Shown piece after piece: positions 51,449 through 63,045 of a DNA stretch of 64,000 nucleotides. This stretch comes from Motacilla alba alba. Its lineage: Eukaryota; Chordata; Aves; Passeriformes; Motacillidae. The translations under genes were made by a program, and so were the position numbers. Every line of letters starts with the position of its first letter. Within the stretch, counting starts at the first letter, position 1. Below the pieces are notes generated by a model. The model saw only the letters and a program-made list of their open reading frames with translations. It had not been told where the DNA came from and ran no database searches. The stretch covers positions 27,364,286 through 27,428,285 of the forward strand of contig NC_052021.1 in assembly GCF_015832195.1 (NCBI RefSeq), written 5' to 3'.

Positions 51449-53330
51449 TCCTTTTCTGGAGAACTGCTTCAAAAAAGATCCACCCCAGTCTTAATTTCAC
51501 TTTTCAGGTTACTTTTCCAGATCCTGGCTCACTGGTTTATTTTGGCTTGTGTGTATTTGTGCTCACTGTATTCTGAATGAAGAATGTAGTAGTGCATGTT
51601 AAAGCATCCAGGTTTGTCTGGTTTTGAGTTGAATTTGAGATGAGAACAAGTGGTAGAATTTGGATCGGGTTCCCGTTCGGAGCATTGTCTGGAGATCTTC
51701 AAAGCCTTGTTTAGTTTGGCCCATGTCTAGATAGTAGTCTGTAATAACACTTGTTTTGAGCTTGTAACCATCCTCTGGCTTGGACTCTAAACTGCGAAGC
51801 AGCTCATTCAGAATTTGAGTCAGGTTGTCTGAAAAGCTTTTACTTAATTATTTTTTTAATTAACAAGACACTTTCTAATTTCCTTCTTCTTCTGTTCTGT
51901 GTTTTATTTGGAGTTGCGGTTGTTCTTTTTTTTTAAACTTGCAGTGAGTGTGCTCATACAAAGAAAGTGCTGTTGAGGGAAAAATTGGTATTACTCATCA
52001 GTTTGGGAGTGTGGAGTGAATACTAGAAGTCCTTCTTGATGTCTCCAAATCTAATCTTCTCCAGCACAATCCAAACTCACCGTGAGGGTTTGGATCCCAG
52101 CTGAGGGGCTCCTCCTGTGGGTTGTGCTGGGCTGTTTGGTGTAGTCCTTGTCCACCCAAGAGCGACCAACCCATAGTGTTACAATAACCCCAGGACAGCT
52201 TTGAATGCACGTACAAGGTTATTATTTCCTTGCATTTATCAGTTGTAATGACCCAGGTCAGACAATTTGTACCATTTTCTTATCAGCTGACCTGAAATGC
52301 TCCAGCTGGTCACTGCTTGTCATGCAATGTCCCATGTCCTCTCCACCTTGTCACTCATTTCAGCTTAATTCTCCTTGAATTCTTTAAGTAGCCTTTAAGG
52401 ACATAACTGCACATGGCTCTAAATTGAGGTTTGCTTGCCGGTTGTTAGTTGATAAAGAGTTTCCAAGCTCAGAAATTCATGCTGCATAATCATCTTAACT
52501 TATAACCATAAATACACACTCTTGAGACGACGTATTCTTTGCATATTGATTAATGGACATGCTCTTTGTATGTTGTCCCTACTTTTGTGAAGTGATTAGA
52601 AAATATATGATTGACACTGGTGTGGAGATCTCTCTTGTTTGTTGATGGGGATGTATTTTTTTTTTTAAAGTAACACCAAACTCCTAAATCCCTATAGCAA
52701 ACTTGTTTAGTGAATTGTTATATTGCACAACCTTGTGCATCCTGCGTGATTTTTTTCTTGTGTGTTTTTGAATATTTTGGCTGTATCCTTTCAACTTGCA
52801 ACCCTACTCCTATTAATTGTTCTATCTATGTAGATCCAACTTGGGAGGAAGCTCCCCAAATAAAAATCCTTTAATAGCCCATCAAAAACAATGCCCATTT
52901 TATCCAACATGTAGCAGTCAAACAGGGAAGCACTGATAGCTTGCATGCTTCAGATGAGTGCCTTGCATGCTGGGTTATTACACAAAAACCAGAAGCCTAA
53001 CTTCCTGCGGGTATTTTCTATGTGTTGGTGCTCCGTGGGTTTGGTTTGACTAGTGTGCCATGCCCCACTGACAGGAGCAGGCAGGATGCAACACTTGCCG
53101 CTAGAATTCATGCAGGAAAATAGAATGGAGGAGAAAACAGTAAGTGTGGAAAGTGAAACGATTTTACTCTTCCCCCCCTCCTTCCCAACATCAGCTTTTT
53201 CAGCCAAGTATAATGCTTGTGCTAGATCAGACTTTAAACCCCTCATTTAGCCATCATTTGTATTTCTGAAAACTATTATTTAACTGTTATATGGAAAGCC
53301 AGCAGGATTATAATTTGAAATAGAAATGCA
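51447..53330. other. Non-coding stretch, nothing recognised
   Basis: AT-rich, with short poly(T) runs near 51919 and 52657. No recognisable frame or named repeat. Confidence 0.62.
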
Positions 53331-53339
53331 TGTTGGTTC

Positions 53340-54110
53340 CTTGGCTTTATAATGACATGTTTATCTGCACCTCTAATGCTCTCATTGCCCAAGTCTGCAC
53401 TTTTGGTTAATATGTTTGCCGATTAACAATTGTTTTGCAACAAAATTGCACTAAAACAACAGCATTATGTCGCTGCGCAATTTGTATTCTCTATACACAT
53501 CCCTTCCCAATCGTTTTGCTTAAATCTGTTTGTGTTCAGCATGAAATGTGCAGTAATGGTGGTGTGCACATTACTATGTAGCTTCAGCACCGTTAGGTCC
53601 TTGCTGACACCAGTCTGTAGGTTAAGAGCACTTCAATTGGTCTAATTTGCAACCTGATCAGAAACACTGACCTGGTTAGTCTTTAACAATGAATGTGCCT
53701 AATGATAACTTGTAGACACCCTTAGTGAAGGCAGTGATGTGTATACAAGGAGTCATTTCCAGCTACGCCGCGTTAGAAGGTCTGGGGCTGCCTTATCTGG
53801 GATATCGCCTTGTCCTGCGCTTTTCTGCAGCGGGAGCCTTTGTCACCTCTAATGATACCTATCCGTCAAGCTGCATTGATTGAAATGAAGATAAATTGAA
53901 TTGATACAAACAGCAGAGTTAGATGACTCATTGATATAATTAGGCTGTCGGAATATCTCGCCACATTTTACTAATGCTAATTATATGGTCTTTTATATGG
54001 GAAACTTCAGTTAATTTTGTTCTCCACAAAAGGAGAATACAGCCATTTATTAATTGTGAGGTGGCTCTTGGCTTTATAGAAGCCGTTTTCTAGAGAGGAG
54101 GTATGTTTAC
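53340..54110. promoter_or_regulatory. Candidate conserved non-coding block
   Basis: Sequence complexity rises and CpGs reappear (for example 53763-53850) inside an AT-rich setting with many TAAT cores. Recognisable sites include AACAATTGTT at 53425-53434 (two inverted SOX-type cores), a TTATCT GATA-type core near 53793, and an exact AP-1 site TGACTCA at 53924-53930. No coding frame longer than 71 codons crosses it and no repeat is present. This is the typical look of a long developmental enhancer conserved among vertebrates, but that is inferred from texture. Confidence 0.42.
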
Positions 54111-54951
54111 AGAATTTCCTTTAAGCTGTCAAAAGCCTGAAATTGATAACAACTTAAAAGAATCTAAACTGTTAATAGTTTACATTTATAATTCATCTAA
54201 TGTGATAGTTTATAACATGAGAACCAAATACAGAGTATAATAAAACAAGGTATTTATTGCAAATGGAAACGTGCTGAATAATGAAACAATACTAATTGCA
54301 GTTTAAACACTTTTGATATAAGCTATTTCTGAGAGGATGTTCAGGCACAGGAGATGAGATATTCATCATAATAAGGATGCAAAAGCCATTCAAAATATTT
54401 TCAGAAATACAGATAGACTGTACATCTCTATGCCTCTCTTTTTTTCCTTTTTTTTTTCTCCTCCCTGAAAATTCTGGGTTTTATCTTCTGTCAGAATTGA
54501 TCACAGGAGTCAGTTTAATTGGGAAATTCATTTAAAATAGTTTCTAATTGGCATCAGAGAGTTGAAAGTTCAGTACAAAGGTGAGATCTAAGCTTTCTAA
54601 TTAGATTGAATGCAGTATGACTTAAAGAATAGTCTTGATAATTACAGAATTTAATGCAAAATTATATTTTAATGAAATATGGTGATTTTTTTTACAATGA
54701 GAAGTCCTGCAATTCTCATTCAGTCTTTCATCTTACTTTTAAAAGAGGAGCTAAATTGTTTTGTGCACCTGTCTATAAATTCCTTAAAACCCCACATAGT
54801 TTTATTAAAAACTAAGATTATTATCATTTTAGTTTTTCAGGATGAAGCTGATAGGTCTGCAATTTGGATGCCAAACCTTATTCCAGGCATTCTGTATTTT
54901 CTCTACTCAAGTATAATTTTCTCTTGCATAGAATTATATTATGAACTCAAG
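54111..54951. other. AT-rich non-coding stretch
   Basis: Very AT-rich with multiple TTAATT/TAATTA cores and a T-rich tract at about 54438-54460. A 122-codon plus-strand frame at 54679-55047 is isoleucine/leucine-rich and ends in a proline run encoded by the poly(C) tract. I judge it spurious. Confidence 0.55.
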
Positions 54952-54971
54952 TTTTCCCCCCTCCCTTCTCA

Positions 54972-54995
54972 CCCCCCCCCCCCCCCCCCCCCCCC
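54972..54995. repeat. Poly(C) homopolymer, 24 nt
   Basis: Twenty-four consecutive C, preceded by a further pyrimidine-rich stretch (54952-54970) with a single intervening A at 54971. The opposite strand is a G24 run capable of G-quadruplex formation. Long G/C homopolymers are rare and error-prone to sequence, so the exact length may be an assembly estimate. It is followed by AG, giving a false splice-acceptor look. Confidence 0.95.
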
Positions 54996-54997
54996 AG

Positions 54998-56490
54998 GTT
55001 GTTTGATGCAGCTGAAATTGAAGGCTGAAGTAGAAGGGGCCACTTAAGTAGTGAAGGGTTTTTCTTTGTAAATAATAGATCAAGAGCACCGTAGCTGTAT
55101 CTAATGGCGCCGAATGCAGCCTCCGTTCCAAGGACAGCGTGGGGTTTAAAAAAACATAACCATAGTTCATCCCCCTCGCTAACCTGTGGTCAGTTGGGCT
55201 GCTGCTCTTGGCCAGTCACATGTTTTAATTCATCAGACATGTTTTTTTTATAAACCTCTGATAATATCAACGCATGAATAGCAGGGATGATCGCTGGGAT
55301 TTCCGGACTGAAATGACGAGGGAAAATAAAATAGAAGGGGTGTTTTGTAAAGTCTGTTTCTTCTTTTCAAGCCCAGGGGTTTACCTGAGCACCGATCAAC
55401 TTTTCTTATAAGCAGCAAAGTTAAGGTGTGCTTTTGCAGAAGCTGAGCTAGCTCCTCTCCAGATTTCTTTTCCCTCATATATTTTAAGCTGATAAAGATT
55501 TCAGAATATGCACCTGCTACTTTGAGTTAAACTTGAACTTATTTAAAGAGGGGAAAAGAAGCTTATTCCTGGCATGCAGTACAGTATTTCAGGTTTTAGA
55601 AGAAATAATTTAGTGCTTCATGATATTTTGGAGAAAATATTTTACACTTAACAGGTACTACTTTTTAGTCAAGTTTCCTTATCTCTATTCTGCCAAGTGG
55701 ATGCAATTGCAACATCAAGATAAATAGCAACATCACTGGCAAAAATGAGTCAATTCTTGTCAGACATACAAATTTGATAAAAAAGACAAAACAGTGTTCC
55801 CTGCCTGTGGTCCAGCAGACTTGATTGAATGCAGTCAGAGACTCTGAAGTCCTTTCTCAAGCAAAAAACTCTCCCATTTACAGTTGATTACCAGGATCTG
55901 GCCCTAACTTGAAAAGGTAGATTCCTAGAAATTTCAAATGCAAAACAACATAAAAAAAGCTGTCGAAGGACAAATTCATTCTGTTTTACACTCCCTTCTG
56001 TGCTTTAAGTGTCTGTTCCTTGAATGACACTGGTAGATTTGCTTGTAAAATAATTCATCTTTCTTGTGCCACTCACTTCTTTGCTTTATGGTATCTTGTA
56101 AAATCAAAAGAAGCACTTTCTCTGGTGTTTTTTTACAGGTTTTGCATTCAAAACCAAACACAAATAGTCGCTGAGAATTTTTGCATAATTATCTTCTGAA
56201 GATTTTTAGTTTGCCTAGAAATTTTTTTACATTTTACTTATTGTTGTTAAATACAGACTGTTTCATTGTGTGTTTCAATCTGATTTGCTTTTGTTTTAAA
56301 CAGTTTTGGCTTCTGACTAATAACTCATTAGTCTAAACCAAAAAAATCTTCTAAACACAGGTTTCAGTCATCTGCTGTAAGTGATAGAAGGTGAAACATG
56401 AGCTGCATTTCACCTTCATTCTGCTCAGTGTTGGCAAGGGTTGTGGCAAACAGTAAAATGTCCAGATGAAATTTGAAAACAAAACAAAAC
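54998..56490. other. Non-coding stretch, possible conserved segment
   Basis: The segment 55080-55330 has retained CpGs and no repeat signature and may be part of a conserved element. The rest is AT-rich with no recognisable coding sequence. Confidence 0.45.
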
Positions 56491-56511
56491 AAAAAAAAAA
56501 AAAAAAAAAAA
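56491..56511 (+). repeat. Poly(A) tract, 21 nt
   Basis: Twenty-one consecutive A preceded by (AAAAC)n units. This pattern is common for retroposed tails, but no SINE or processed-gene body is recognisable upstream. Confidence 0.95.
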
Positions 56512-57284
56512 GCAGGCAGATTCACCATCAGTCATCAGGCTCTCACAATTATTTTTTCTCTTCTGCTCCAAATTAATTGTACAAGTTTTTCAGGCTCCAG
56601 TAGCCTCTGTTTCATGTCCAGCATCCCCCCAAGCACGGCGGAGCTGAGACACTCGTTCTGCACAGGGTTCGCTTCTGTGCGCGGGCAGGAAAACACTGCG
56701 AGAGACACGGAGGCACCACACCAAACCTCACAGGAGCTCTCCTCCTGTTTTTCCTCCTCCCTGTCTTCTCCAGTTTGTTTCCATGTAGCAAAAAAATTAC
56801 AGAAATCCGTTCAATGTAACCTTTTTTTCCTTCCGCCTTTTCACCTTCCAGCTGCTTAGCAGAGAGATCAGATGTGGAAAAGCCAAAATCCCAGAATATG
56901 ATGAGCCCATTAAATTAGATGATTCCTACAATTTGTTTCCTTGCCAGTTCTCAGCTTTCTGTTTTGTGCTTTCTTAGCCAGGGCTGGGGGAAAAAAAAAA
57001 GGTGGCTTGAAAGCTAATAGATACCCCAGCCATCAATTGCCGAGACATTTTGTCTTTTGTGACATTGAGGAAAAGACAAGGAAGGAACTAAAAAATGTCA
57101 AAAGATCAAAAAATCAATGGGCTGAAGGAATGTGATCTGTTTATCGGGGTGTAGCTGCTCTTTCTGTTTGCATTAAGTCCGAGTGAGTGTCTTTGGTCAC
57201 CACTAAACTTGCTTTTATTCACTCCCTAGGAGATGTAATACAAGCATGAAACGGTGGCTCACAAAGCAGGCACAGCGGCAAAGG
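56512..57284. other. Non-coding stretch, nothing recognised
   Basis: A plus-strand frame that starts in the poly(A) tract and runs to 56859 is serine-rich and not recognisable. A short A run occurs near 56991-57000. Confidence 0.6.
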
Positions 57285-57303
57285 AAATAAATAAATAAAT
57301 AAA
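57285..57303. repeat. (AAAT)n tetranucleotide repeat
   Basis: Four to five AAAT units, a short microsatellite. Confidence 0.92.
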
Positions 57304-57519
57304 GCAAGCCAGGGCTTCTTTAAAGACCACAAACCCAGGTTTATTGCCTTACGATTTTTTTTGCCTCATATTAAACACGCTTACCTTTCTCTTGAAACTT
57401 GTTGCTGAGCACAGCAAATGGACCGTGTTGTGTTGACACGGGTGTCTTGTTTCTGTGTTACCAGGAGGTTATTTTTATGTATTTATTTTTGAAAATGTCA
57501 ATAAAATGAAAAGAGGGCG

Positions 57520-57850
57520 AGAGTTCAGTGAGCGGAAGTTCTGGCAGCTGATTGAATGCATGTTCTTGGCGCTTGACAGTTCGCGTCAAGTCTTTGGTTG
57601 GACTTTCCCTTTGCTTTCCCGGGCAGGGACTTGGGTTTGTTTTCTCTGAAACATGAAAAGAGTTGGGCGAATGCAAATGCGAGGCAGCTCTGGCGCGCGC
57701 CTTTCCCCTGCACGCCGGTAATGTAGTGCTTGCTGGGGTTTTAAAGTCACTGGATATTGCATAGCTCATAAATTCTTCACAAGCATGGATGGAAGGGGGG
57801 GAGATGTGTGTGTGCATGTACCGGGAGAGCGCGCGCATGTGTGTGTGTAA
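57520..57850. promoter_or_regulatory. Candidate regulatory block with POU octamer
   Basis: Sequence with clustered CpGs (57675-57720) includes an exact octamer ATGCAAAT at 57671-57678 and a small inverted repeat CTTGAC...GTCAAG at 57572-57590. It ends in alternating purine-pyrimidine DNA (57829-57848, GC then TG repeats) with Z-DNA potential. Overlapping minus-strand frames are unrecognised. Confidence 0.35.
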
Positions 57851-58179
57851 GTGCTGTCCCAGCCTATGAGAACTGATGGAGCAGACAAGGCAACGCTACA
57901 ATCTGTTGGACAAATTTTTTCTCACCCCTTGTAGTTGTTATGTGATAGGAAGTATGGCAAGGGCTGCATATTTTATAAACTTTCTATTAAAGTTGTGGCA
58001 TGTTATCATAAAACTGAATTGCGATACTTTGTATTACACTCTGGGATTGAGAGATAGACATAGGATTAAAAAAACAATTTCTAGGCATTTCTAGATGATA
58101 AATTTAATTTTCTTTGCTATTTGGAGGTCTTCTTTGAAAATGCAATTGTAATGAACGCATTCAGAACTGGAGAATAGAT

Positions 58180-58470
58180 TTACCCTTGGCTTCAAATAGT
58201 TGACGTTATCAGGCTCTGTCATTCGTTCCTTCCTATTTTCGGGCTGCTAATTGATGTTTTTGATGTCAGCAAGAAAATTGAAGAAAATGTCATGTGTGAA
58301 CCAGTGCGGAAGTTAATAAGATTGACTTCGTTGACAGAATTTACAATGAGCACAGAGACCGCATAATGGGACCGCTGCGAATTCGTGTGCTCTCTTTGGA
58401 GTCAAAATTGACACCTCACGCTAGGCCAGCGGTCGATAGGAAAGATGCAACATTTGGGAAGGTTCCTAAT
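58180..58470. promoter_or_regulatory. Candidate conserved non-coding element
   Basis: High-complexity sequence with CpGs. It includes a TGACGTTATC segment, a MEIS/PREP-type CTGTCA near 58216, a CTAATTG homeodomain core near 58246, and a T-box-like GACACCTCACG near 58411. There is no simple repeat or coding signal. The 110-codon plus-strand frame starting at 58366 runs into the pyrimidine tract and is composition-driven. Confidence 0.35.
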
Positions 58471-58474
58471 CTCA

Positions 58475-58537
58475 TTTTTTTCCCTCTTCCCTTTTTTTCC
58501 CTCTCCTTCTTTCTTTCTTTCTTTTCCTCCCTCCCCT
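58475..58537 (+). repeat. 63-nt uninterrupted polypyrimidine tract
   Basis: Every base from 58475 to 58537 is C or T, including four CTTT units. Such tracts can form triplex (H-DNA) structures and often separate conserved blocks. No splice-acceptor AG sits at a sensible distance downstream. Confidence 0.95.
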
Positions 58538-59084
58538 ATTACCTTTTGGTCTATGGAGCTTATCTAGTTGCAGAAGCAGCTGTTTATCCAGAGGGCTACT
58601 GCTTTGGACCAAGCCAGAGCCTTGGTTCAATCTCTCAGCGCTCCACAACAATGCTCATTTTTTATGCTGTTTTGAGTCTGAAAGCAAAAGAGTCTTGAAA
58701 AGGTTAGATTAAGATGTGTCTTAAGGAAAGCTGTACTAATATTGGACAGGGTCATTGCATATGCTTGGGCTATGTGCAATAAAGCTGAAACGCAAATCCC
58801 CTCCGTATAAAGGAAGGAAGCTGTGGGACACCTACCTGGGCGTTATGCATAACAGAAGACTACAGCTAAGCATTACTCTTCCTCTGGGCTCCAGTGCATG
58901 TGCGTCTATGTGAGCGTGTACGCCTGCATGTGCAACCTCCAAAACTTCTGACTCTCGCCGAGGTGGTTTTTCCCCCTTTTTTTCCTTGGATAAAACGGGA
59001 ATTCAAACTTTTTTCAAAGTAGCAAAAGGCTTCACTGTAATAGTTTAATTTTCCAGTAATGTGACAAAGTTTATTGGATTTGTG

Positions 59085-59475
59085 TGTATAATTATGGAAT
59101 GGATTAGCCGAGTTTGGTTCAGTGAATCTGATTATTTTCTGGCCTTTAGGGAAATGCGCTAAAACCCTAATATGTCCACTACCCCCAAGCGGTCTCTTTT
59201 TGAAGGCGCCGCACAAAATGTGGTCTCTACTAGCGTTCAGCCTCCAAGGATCTTCAGTGAGAGACATTATTCTTGGAATATCCAATTAATTCCACGGGCA
59301 GTGATCAGTTAGCGCTTCTTCTTCCTTTCTCGCCATTTGAAATGCTAACACAATGAATATTTTCTCATTGGTCTGCGTCCCTCGGCTAAGCTGTTGCCGC
59401 GGGCTGAGAATTTCATCGACTGATGAGACCAGAGGCTGCGCCGATAAAAGGTTACAGTACGTGATTTGCATGCCA
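59085..59475. promoter_or_regulatory. Candidate conserved non-coding element
   Basis: The densest conserved-looking block in the window: CpG-retaining, high-complexity, repeat-free. It has an OTX/PITX-type GGATTA (59101-59106), a CCAATTAATT homeodomain segment near 59281, an inverted CCAAT box (CATTGG) near 59368, and an exact octamer in reverse (ATTTGCAT, 59464-59471). A 139-codon minus-strand frame overlaps it (58866-59285) but has no recognisable domain. Function as an enhancer is inferred only. Confidence 0.42.
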
Positions 59476-60159
59476 AGTGGGGTTTGGTTTCATGAACTTA
59501 AAAGTTCTTTAACTTTTATTTGACTTTTTTCTTTTGTACATAGATGAGGGTTGTTGGAAAATTTTTCCCCCAAATTTTCTGGTTTGTTTCCCAAAAAAAT
59601 CACTGAAATTAGCAATTAGTCCACATTACAGTTTTGGTTTGGACCCTCTTAATCAAACAGGTATGAAATGTGAAATCTTTTGGACAATTGAAACAAAACT
59701 GAATGGGCGTTCCAACAATCAACAAAAACTTACGTGTAAAAAAAAGCTTAAAAATTTTATCAGGTTTCCAAACAGATCTGGCCAAGTCCAACTTTTCCAT
59801 TTTCTCTTACAGTGCAGTGTCAGAGTATATTTTTAACTAGGCTTTAATTCCTTCAGCAATTGCAGTACATTCTGTGAGGCACAGCAGAATGAAAGTAATA
59901 TATTTAGCTTTTGTATGTGTTAGAAGAGGGAAATCTCCATGTCTTTTGAGTGATGGGAATGGAAGCCATGGGTTAAAACGACACTAGCACATTCCTGGAG
60001 AGTGATTAAGACAGACTGTTTGGTACTGTTATTCAATGGTAAGTTGGTGGAAGTTCTTGGAGTATTAATTATGTTCCATCAAGCACGAGTAAATATTCCA
60101 ACAGCAAAACAAGGAAGCTGTTATCTTTGTCTTCAGCACAGCGTTTTGCACAATTGCCT

Positions 60160-60960
60160 GTGCAATTCATTCGTGAATGTTGGCCATGCCAGCTGAGAGA
60201 GGTTTCCAGGACTGAACGATGCCGTGATCCTGGGATAAATGAGCCGATCCAGAAAGTTTTAGAGGTAAACTAAATTGAAACAAAGCAACTACCGCACATC
60301 AAATGCAGGCTTTCATGATTCAGCGAGGGTGAAGGAGGGTGGTGCTGAAATAAAGCCACGCACAGAAGGTCTACGCTCTGTGTTGTTCTTGACTTGCAGA
60401 ATGTCTTAGATGTACCTTGTAAGCCGTTGACAAACTTTGTTGGTTTAGAGATGTGACGGATGTATTTTCTGATCTGAGAAGCATTTGGGGGATAGAGATA
60501 ATTTTTTTTCATCCTCTTTTCCCTCTCCCCCCATTCCTCCCCCCAGAAAAAGAGCATCAGCCTTCTGTGCTACTCTAATCTTAGAGGCTGGATAATACGG
60601 TTGGAGATTTGACATATTCCTATTGAATAAAAATCAGGAGACCCTTACCAAAATTGTTAGCAAAAGGGACTGGCAGAACTAGGTACAGAGCGGGGTGGGT
60701 TGTTTTTTTTTTTCTCCCCTTCCTTTCGCTAGCTGTCTAGGAGGAGTAAAGCAGGTGGCTCCCCGTGGCTGACTTTTCATGACAACATGCCATTAGAAAT
60801 TGCGGTCCTGTTGATCAATCCACTCGACATGACAGCTTTGCCGCAAGGCCTGGCTCTTTGAGCACCAGCGCTCTGGCTTTTCCCTCCTTTTTTCCCGCAC
60901 TAATTGGTGAAAGTTTTTACTGTGCTTGTGGCATAGGAAATTCTTTTGAACATTGTCACA
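60160..60960. promoter_or_regulatory. Candidate conserved block with HOX/PBX-MEIS motif
   Basis: Repeat-free, moderately CpG-retaining sequence. GATCAATC at 60813-60820 is the reverse complement of GATTGATC, the core of a PBX-HOX site of the Hoxb2-r4 type. TGACAG, the MEIS/PREP site, follows at 60830-60835. A short T/C tract lies at 60700-60726. No coding signal. Confidence 0.38.
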
Positions 60961-62270
60961 ATCAAGTGTTGACTTCTTTAGAATTGCAAGTAGGTTAAGT
61001 GAGTATCAACATTAAAAAAAAATCCACAAAAGGTATTACTATCAAAATTTATTAAAGTAAAATTGGGAAAACACACTGACTGAATTGTAAAAAAAAAAAT
61101 TATTCCGGGAATCAATTAAAATATTGTTCCTTTTCAACTTTGCACGGCCAAAGATGCTAACGTATTTGCGTCTCAAAAAGTAGAAAGGAGGAGACAAATT
61201 TAGAGTTCTTATTTTCTTTCTTGGTTAGTGGCAGGCACAGAACCGAGGAACCCCTCTCAGCGTAAATGTACACAATTGACTGCATCTTAGTACTTGGAAA
61301 TGTAATGGATAGTGGATTTTTCAGGTGATTTAAGATACTTTAAACCGTTATGCACTAAATAAGATATCTTAGCAAATTCTGTTTTTCAAAAAGCAGAAAA
61401 GTAAAATCCTGCAAGTGCAGCTTTCAGGAGAAGGAGGAGGATAGCTGTGTGTTCACACATAGCTTGGGTAAGATAACTGAGCCATTTGTGTGATTCTTCC
61501 ATCCAAAATGCAGTCGAAACTTCTGTAATAGATTTTTTTGAAAAACTCTGTCAGCTGAAAAGTCAGATTATTGATGTTTTCACATAAAAATTTATTTAAA
61601 CATTAAATACTTGTTGACAAATTCAGGTGAAAAATTAAATTATGTTTATAAAATATTATTAACAATGAGGAAAATAATCAATATATATTACAGGAAAATA
61701 TGGTGCATGTATTTAATATTTTAACTATCACAGATCAATTATTTTTTTCTTAGCTTTGAAGGTTGCTGTATATTCATCCCTAAACATAAAATCTCTTTTT
61801 GCCATTCATAAATGTAGAAAGACCTTATTATTAGTTGATGCAATTTCAGAGATGCAGGTGGTTTTAAAATAATCTGTGCAACTGCACTACAAGGATTTAT
61901 AGAATGAACATGGGAAAGAAATCGGGAGAGAACAAGTGACAAAGAACGAGAAAAAGGGATATCTAAAGCGTGGAGGTGGCTTTTCTTTAATAATGCATAC
62001 GTAGCAATAGGGGACTTTGGATAGAATTCTTTCAGCTCTCTTAAACCCAATCTAAGGTTAATTTATAATAAATAATTATAGTTTTAGCAGTAAAATGAGA
62101 CCCTGTGAAGCTGAGAGGAGAAAGGCAATAATACAGTTTTAAAGCTGAATGTGCTCACAGTTTCCGTTGCAAGTGTAATAGCTACAACTGTATTTTTTTT
62201 TGTAGATCAGACATCGACACTGAAAGAAGCATAAATTCATATAATTAATTTTTCCATTGTAAAAATCATT
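60961..62270. other. Very AT-rich non-coding stretch
   Basis: Long runs of A/T with many TTAAT/TAATTA-type cores and no recognisable frame. Some sub-blocks may be conserved, but AT-richness alone could explain the motifs. Confidence 0.5.
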
Positions 62271-62820
62271 TGCTAAAATTTGCATTATTAACATTATCAA
62301 GTCGCTGGTTGGTGAGACATCAGACATGACGAGTGAGAAGGGCAGCTTAGGGAGAATTGGGCTTTAAACCCTCAGCAGATCGGAGTTAGGATCAAAGGCG
62401 CTTGTTTTATGTGGCTGTGTGACACTTTGAAGTCTTGACTGCACCTACAGCACTCATTTCATCAGGTTCACTGGTGTCTTAATAGCAGATCAATAAGTTT
62501 CAAAGTCGGAGAGTTAATTTGATACTAGTGCTGATGTGGTCGTGCTGGGGAAGCAGAGAGAGGCAGGCAGAGAAAGCAAGCCTATTAACCATCCTGATAG
62601 GGAGAGGTGTGTGCCAATGTTGATGGGTACCTGTAAAAACCCAAACTGTAAATATTGACCTTAAATATAAAAGCTCCATGTACTAAAGGCATGGAGTTGT
62701 TTACATTGTTGAAATAGATTGTATGCAAGAGAAGCTGCTGTGCTAGCACCGTTCTTCAGCCAAGCAGTGCGAAGTTCTAACAAAGTTCCCCCAGTAAGGA
62801 GAATAAATGCACACTCCTAA
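62271..62820. promoter_or_regulatory. Candidate conserved non-coding element
   Basis: It includes an exact octamer (ATTTGCAT, 62278-62285), a forkhead-type TGTTTAC at 62699-62705 directly overlapping a SOX-type ACATTGTT, and balanced, repeat-free sequence. No reading frame is recognisable. Inferred regulatory only. Confidence 0.33.
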
Positions 62821-62923
62821 GCCCCTAAAGCATGGCATCCCTTGGTGTTATTTCCCTCATCAAATTGTCTACCTCTGCCCCCACCCCAAGTAAAAATAAA
62901 GTCGTACATTTGGGGGGGAAAGC

Positions 62924-62958
62924 GGGAGAGAGAAGAAGAGAGAGAGAGAGAGGGAAAA
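62924..62958 (+). repeat. Polypurine (GA)-rich tract
   Basis: An uninterrupted purine run dominated by GA dinucleotides, about 35 nt. It gives a spurious charged frame (EREEEREREG) on the plus strand. Confidence 0.93.
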
Positions 62959-63037
62959 CACAGTGGGCAACACAGTTATAATAGCTATTCATTTTTTTTT
63001 CCTCATCCTTTGCCAGCTTGTTTGCTTTCCTGCTGTA

Positions 63038-63045
63038 ATGCAAAT
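63038..63045 (+). promoter_or_regulatory. POU octamer motif
   Basis: Exact ATGCAAAT, the consensus for POU-domain factors. One of five exact copies after 57.6 kb. Confidence 0.45.

Noticed and set aside
54952..54997. Poly(C)-AG that mimics a splice acceptor
   Set aside because: Pure homopolymer expansion. The downstream frame has no recognisable content and stops within about 50 nt.
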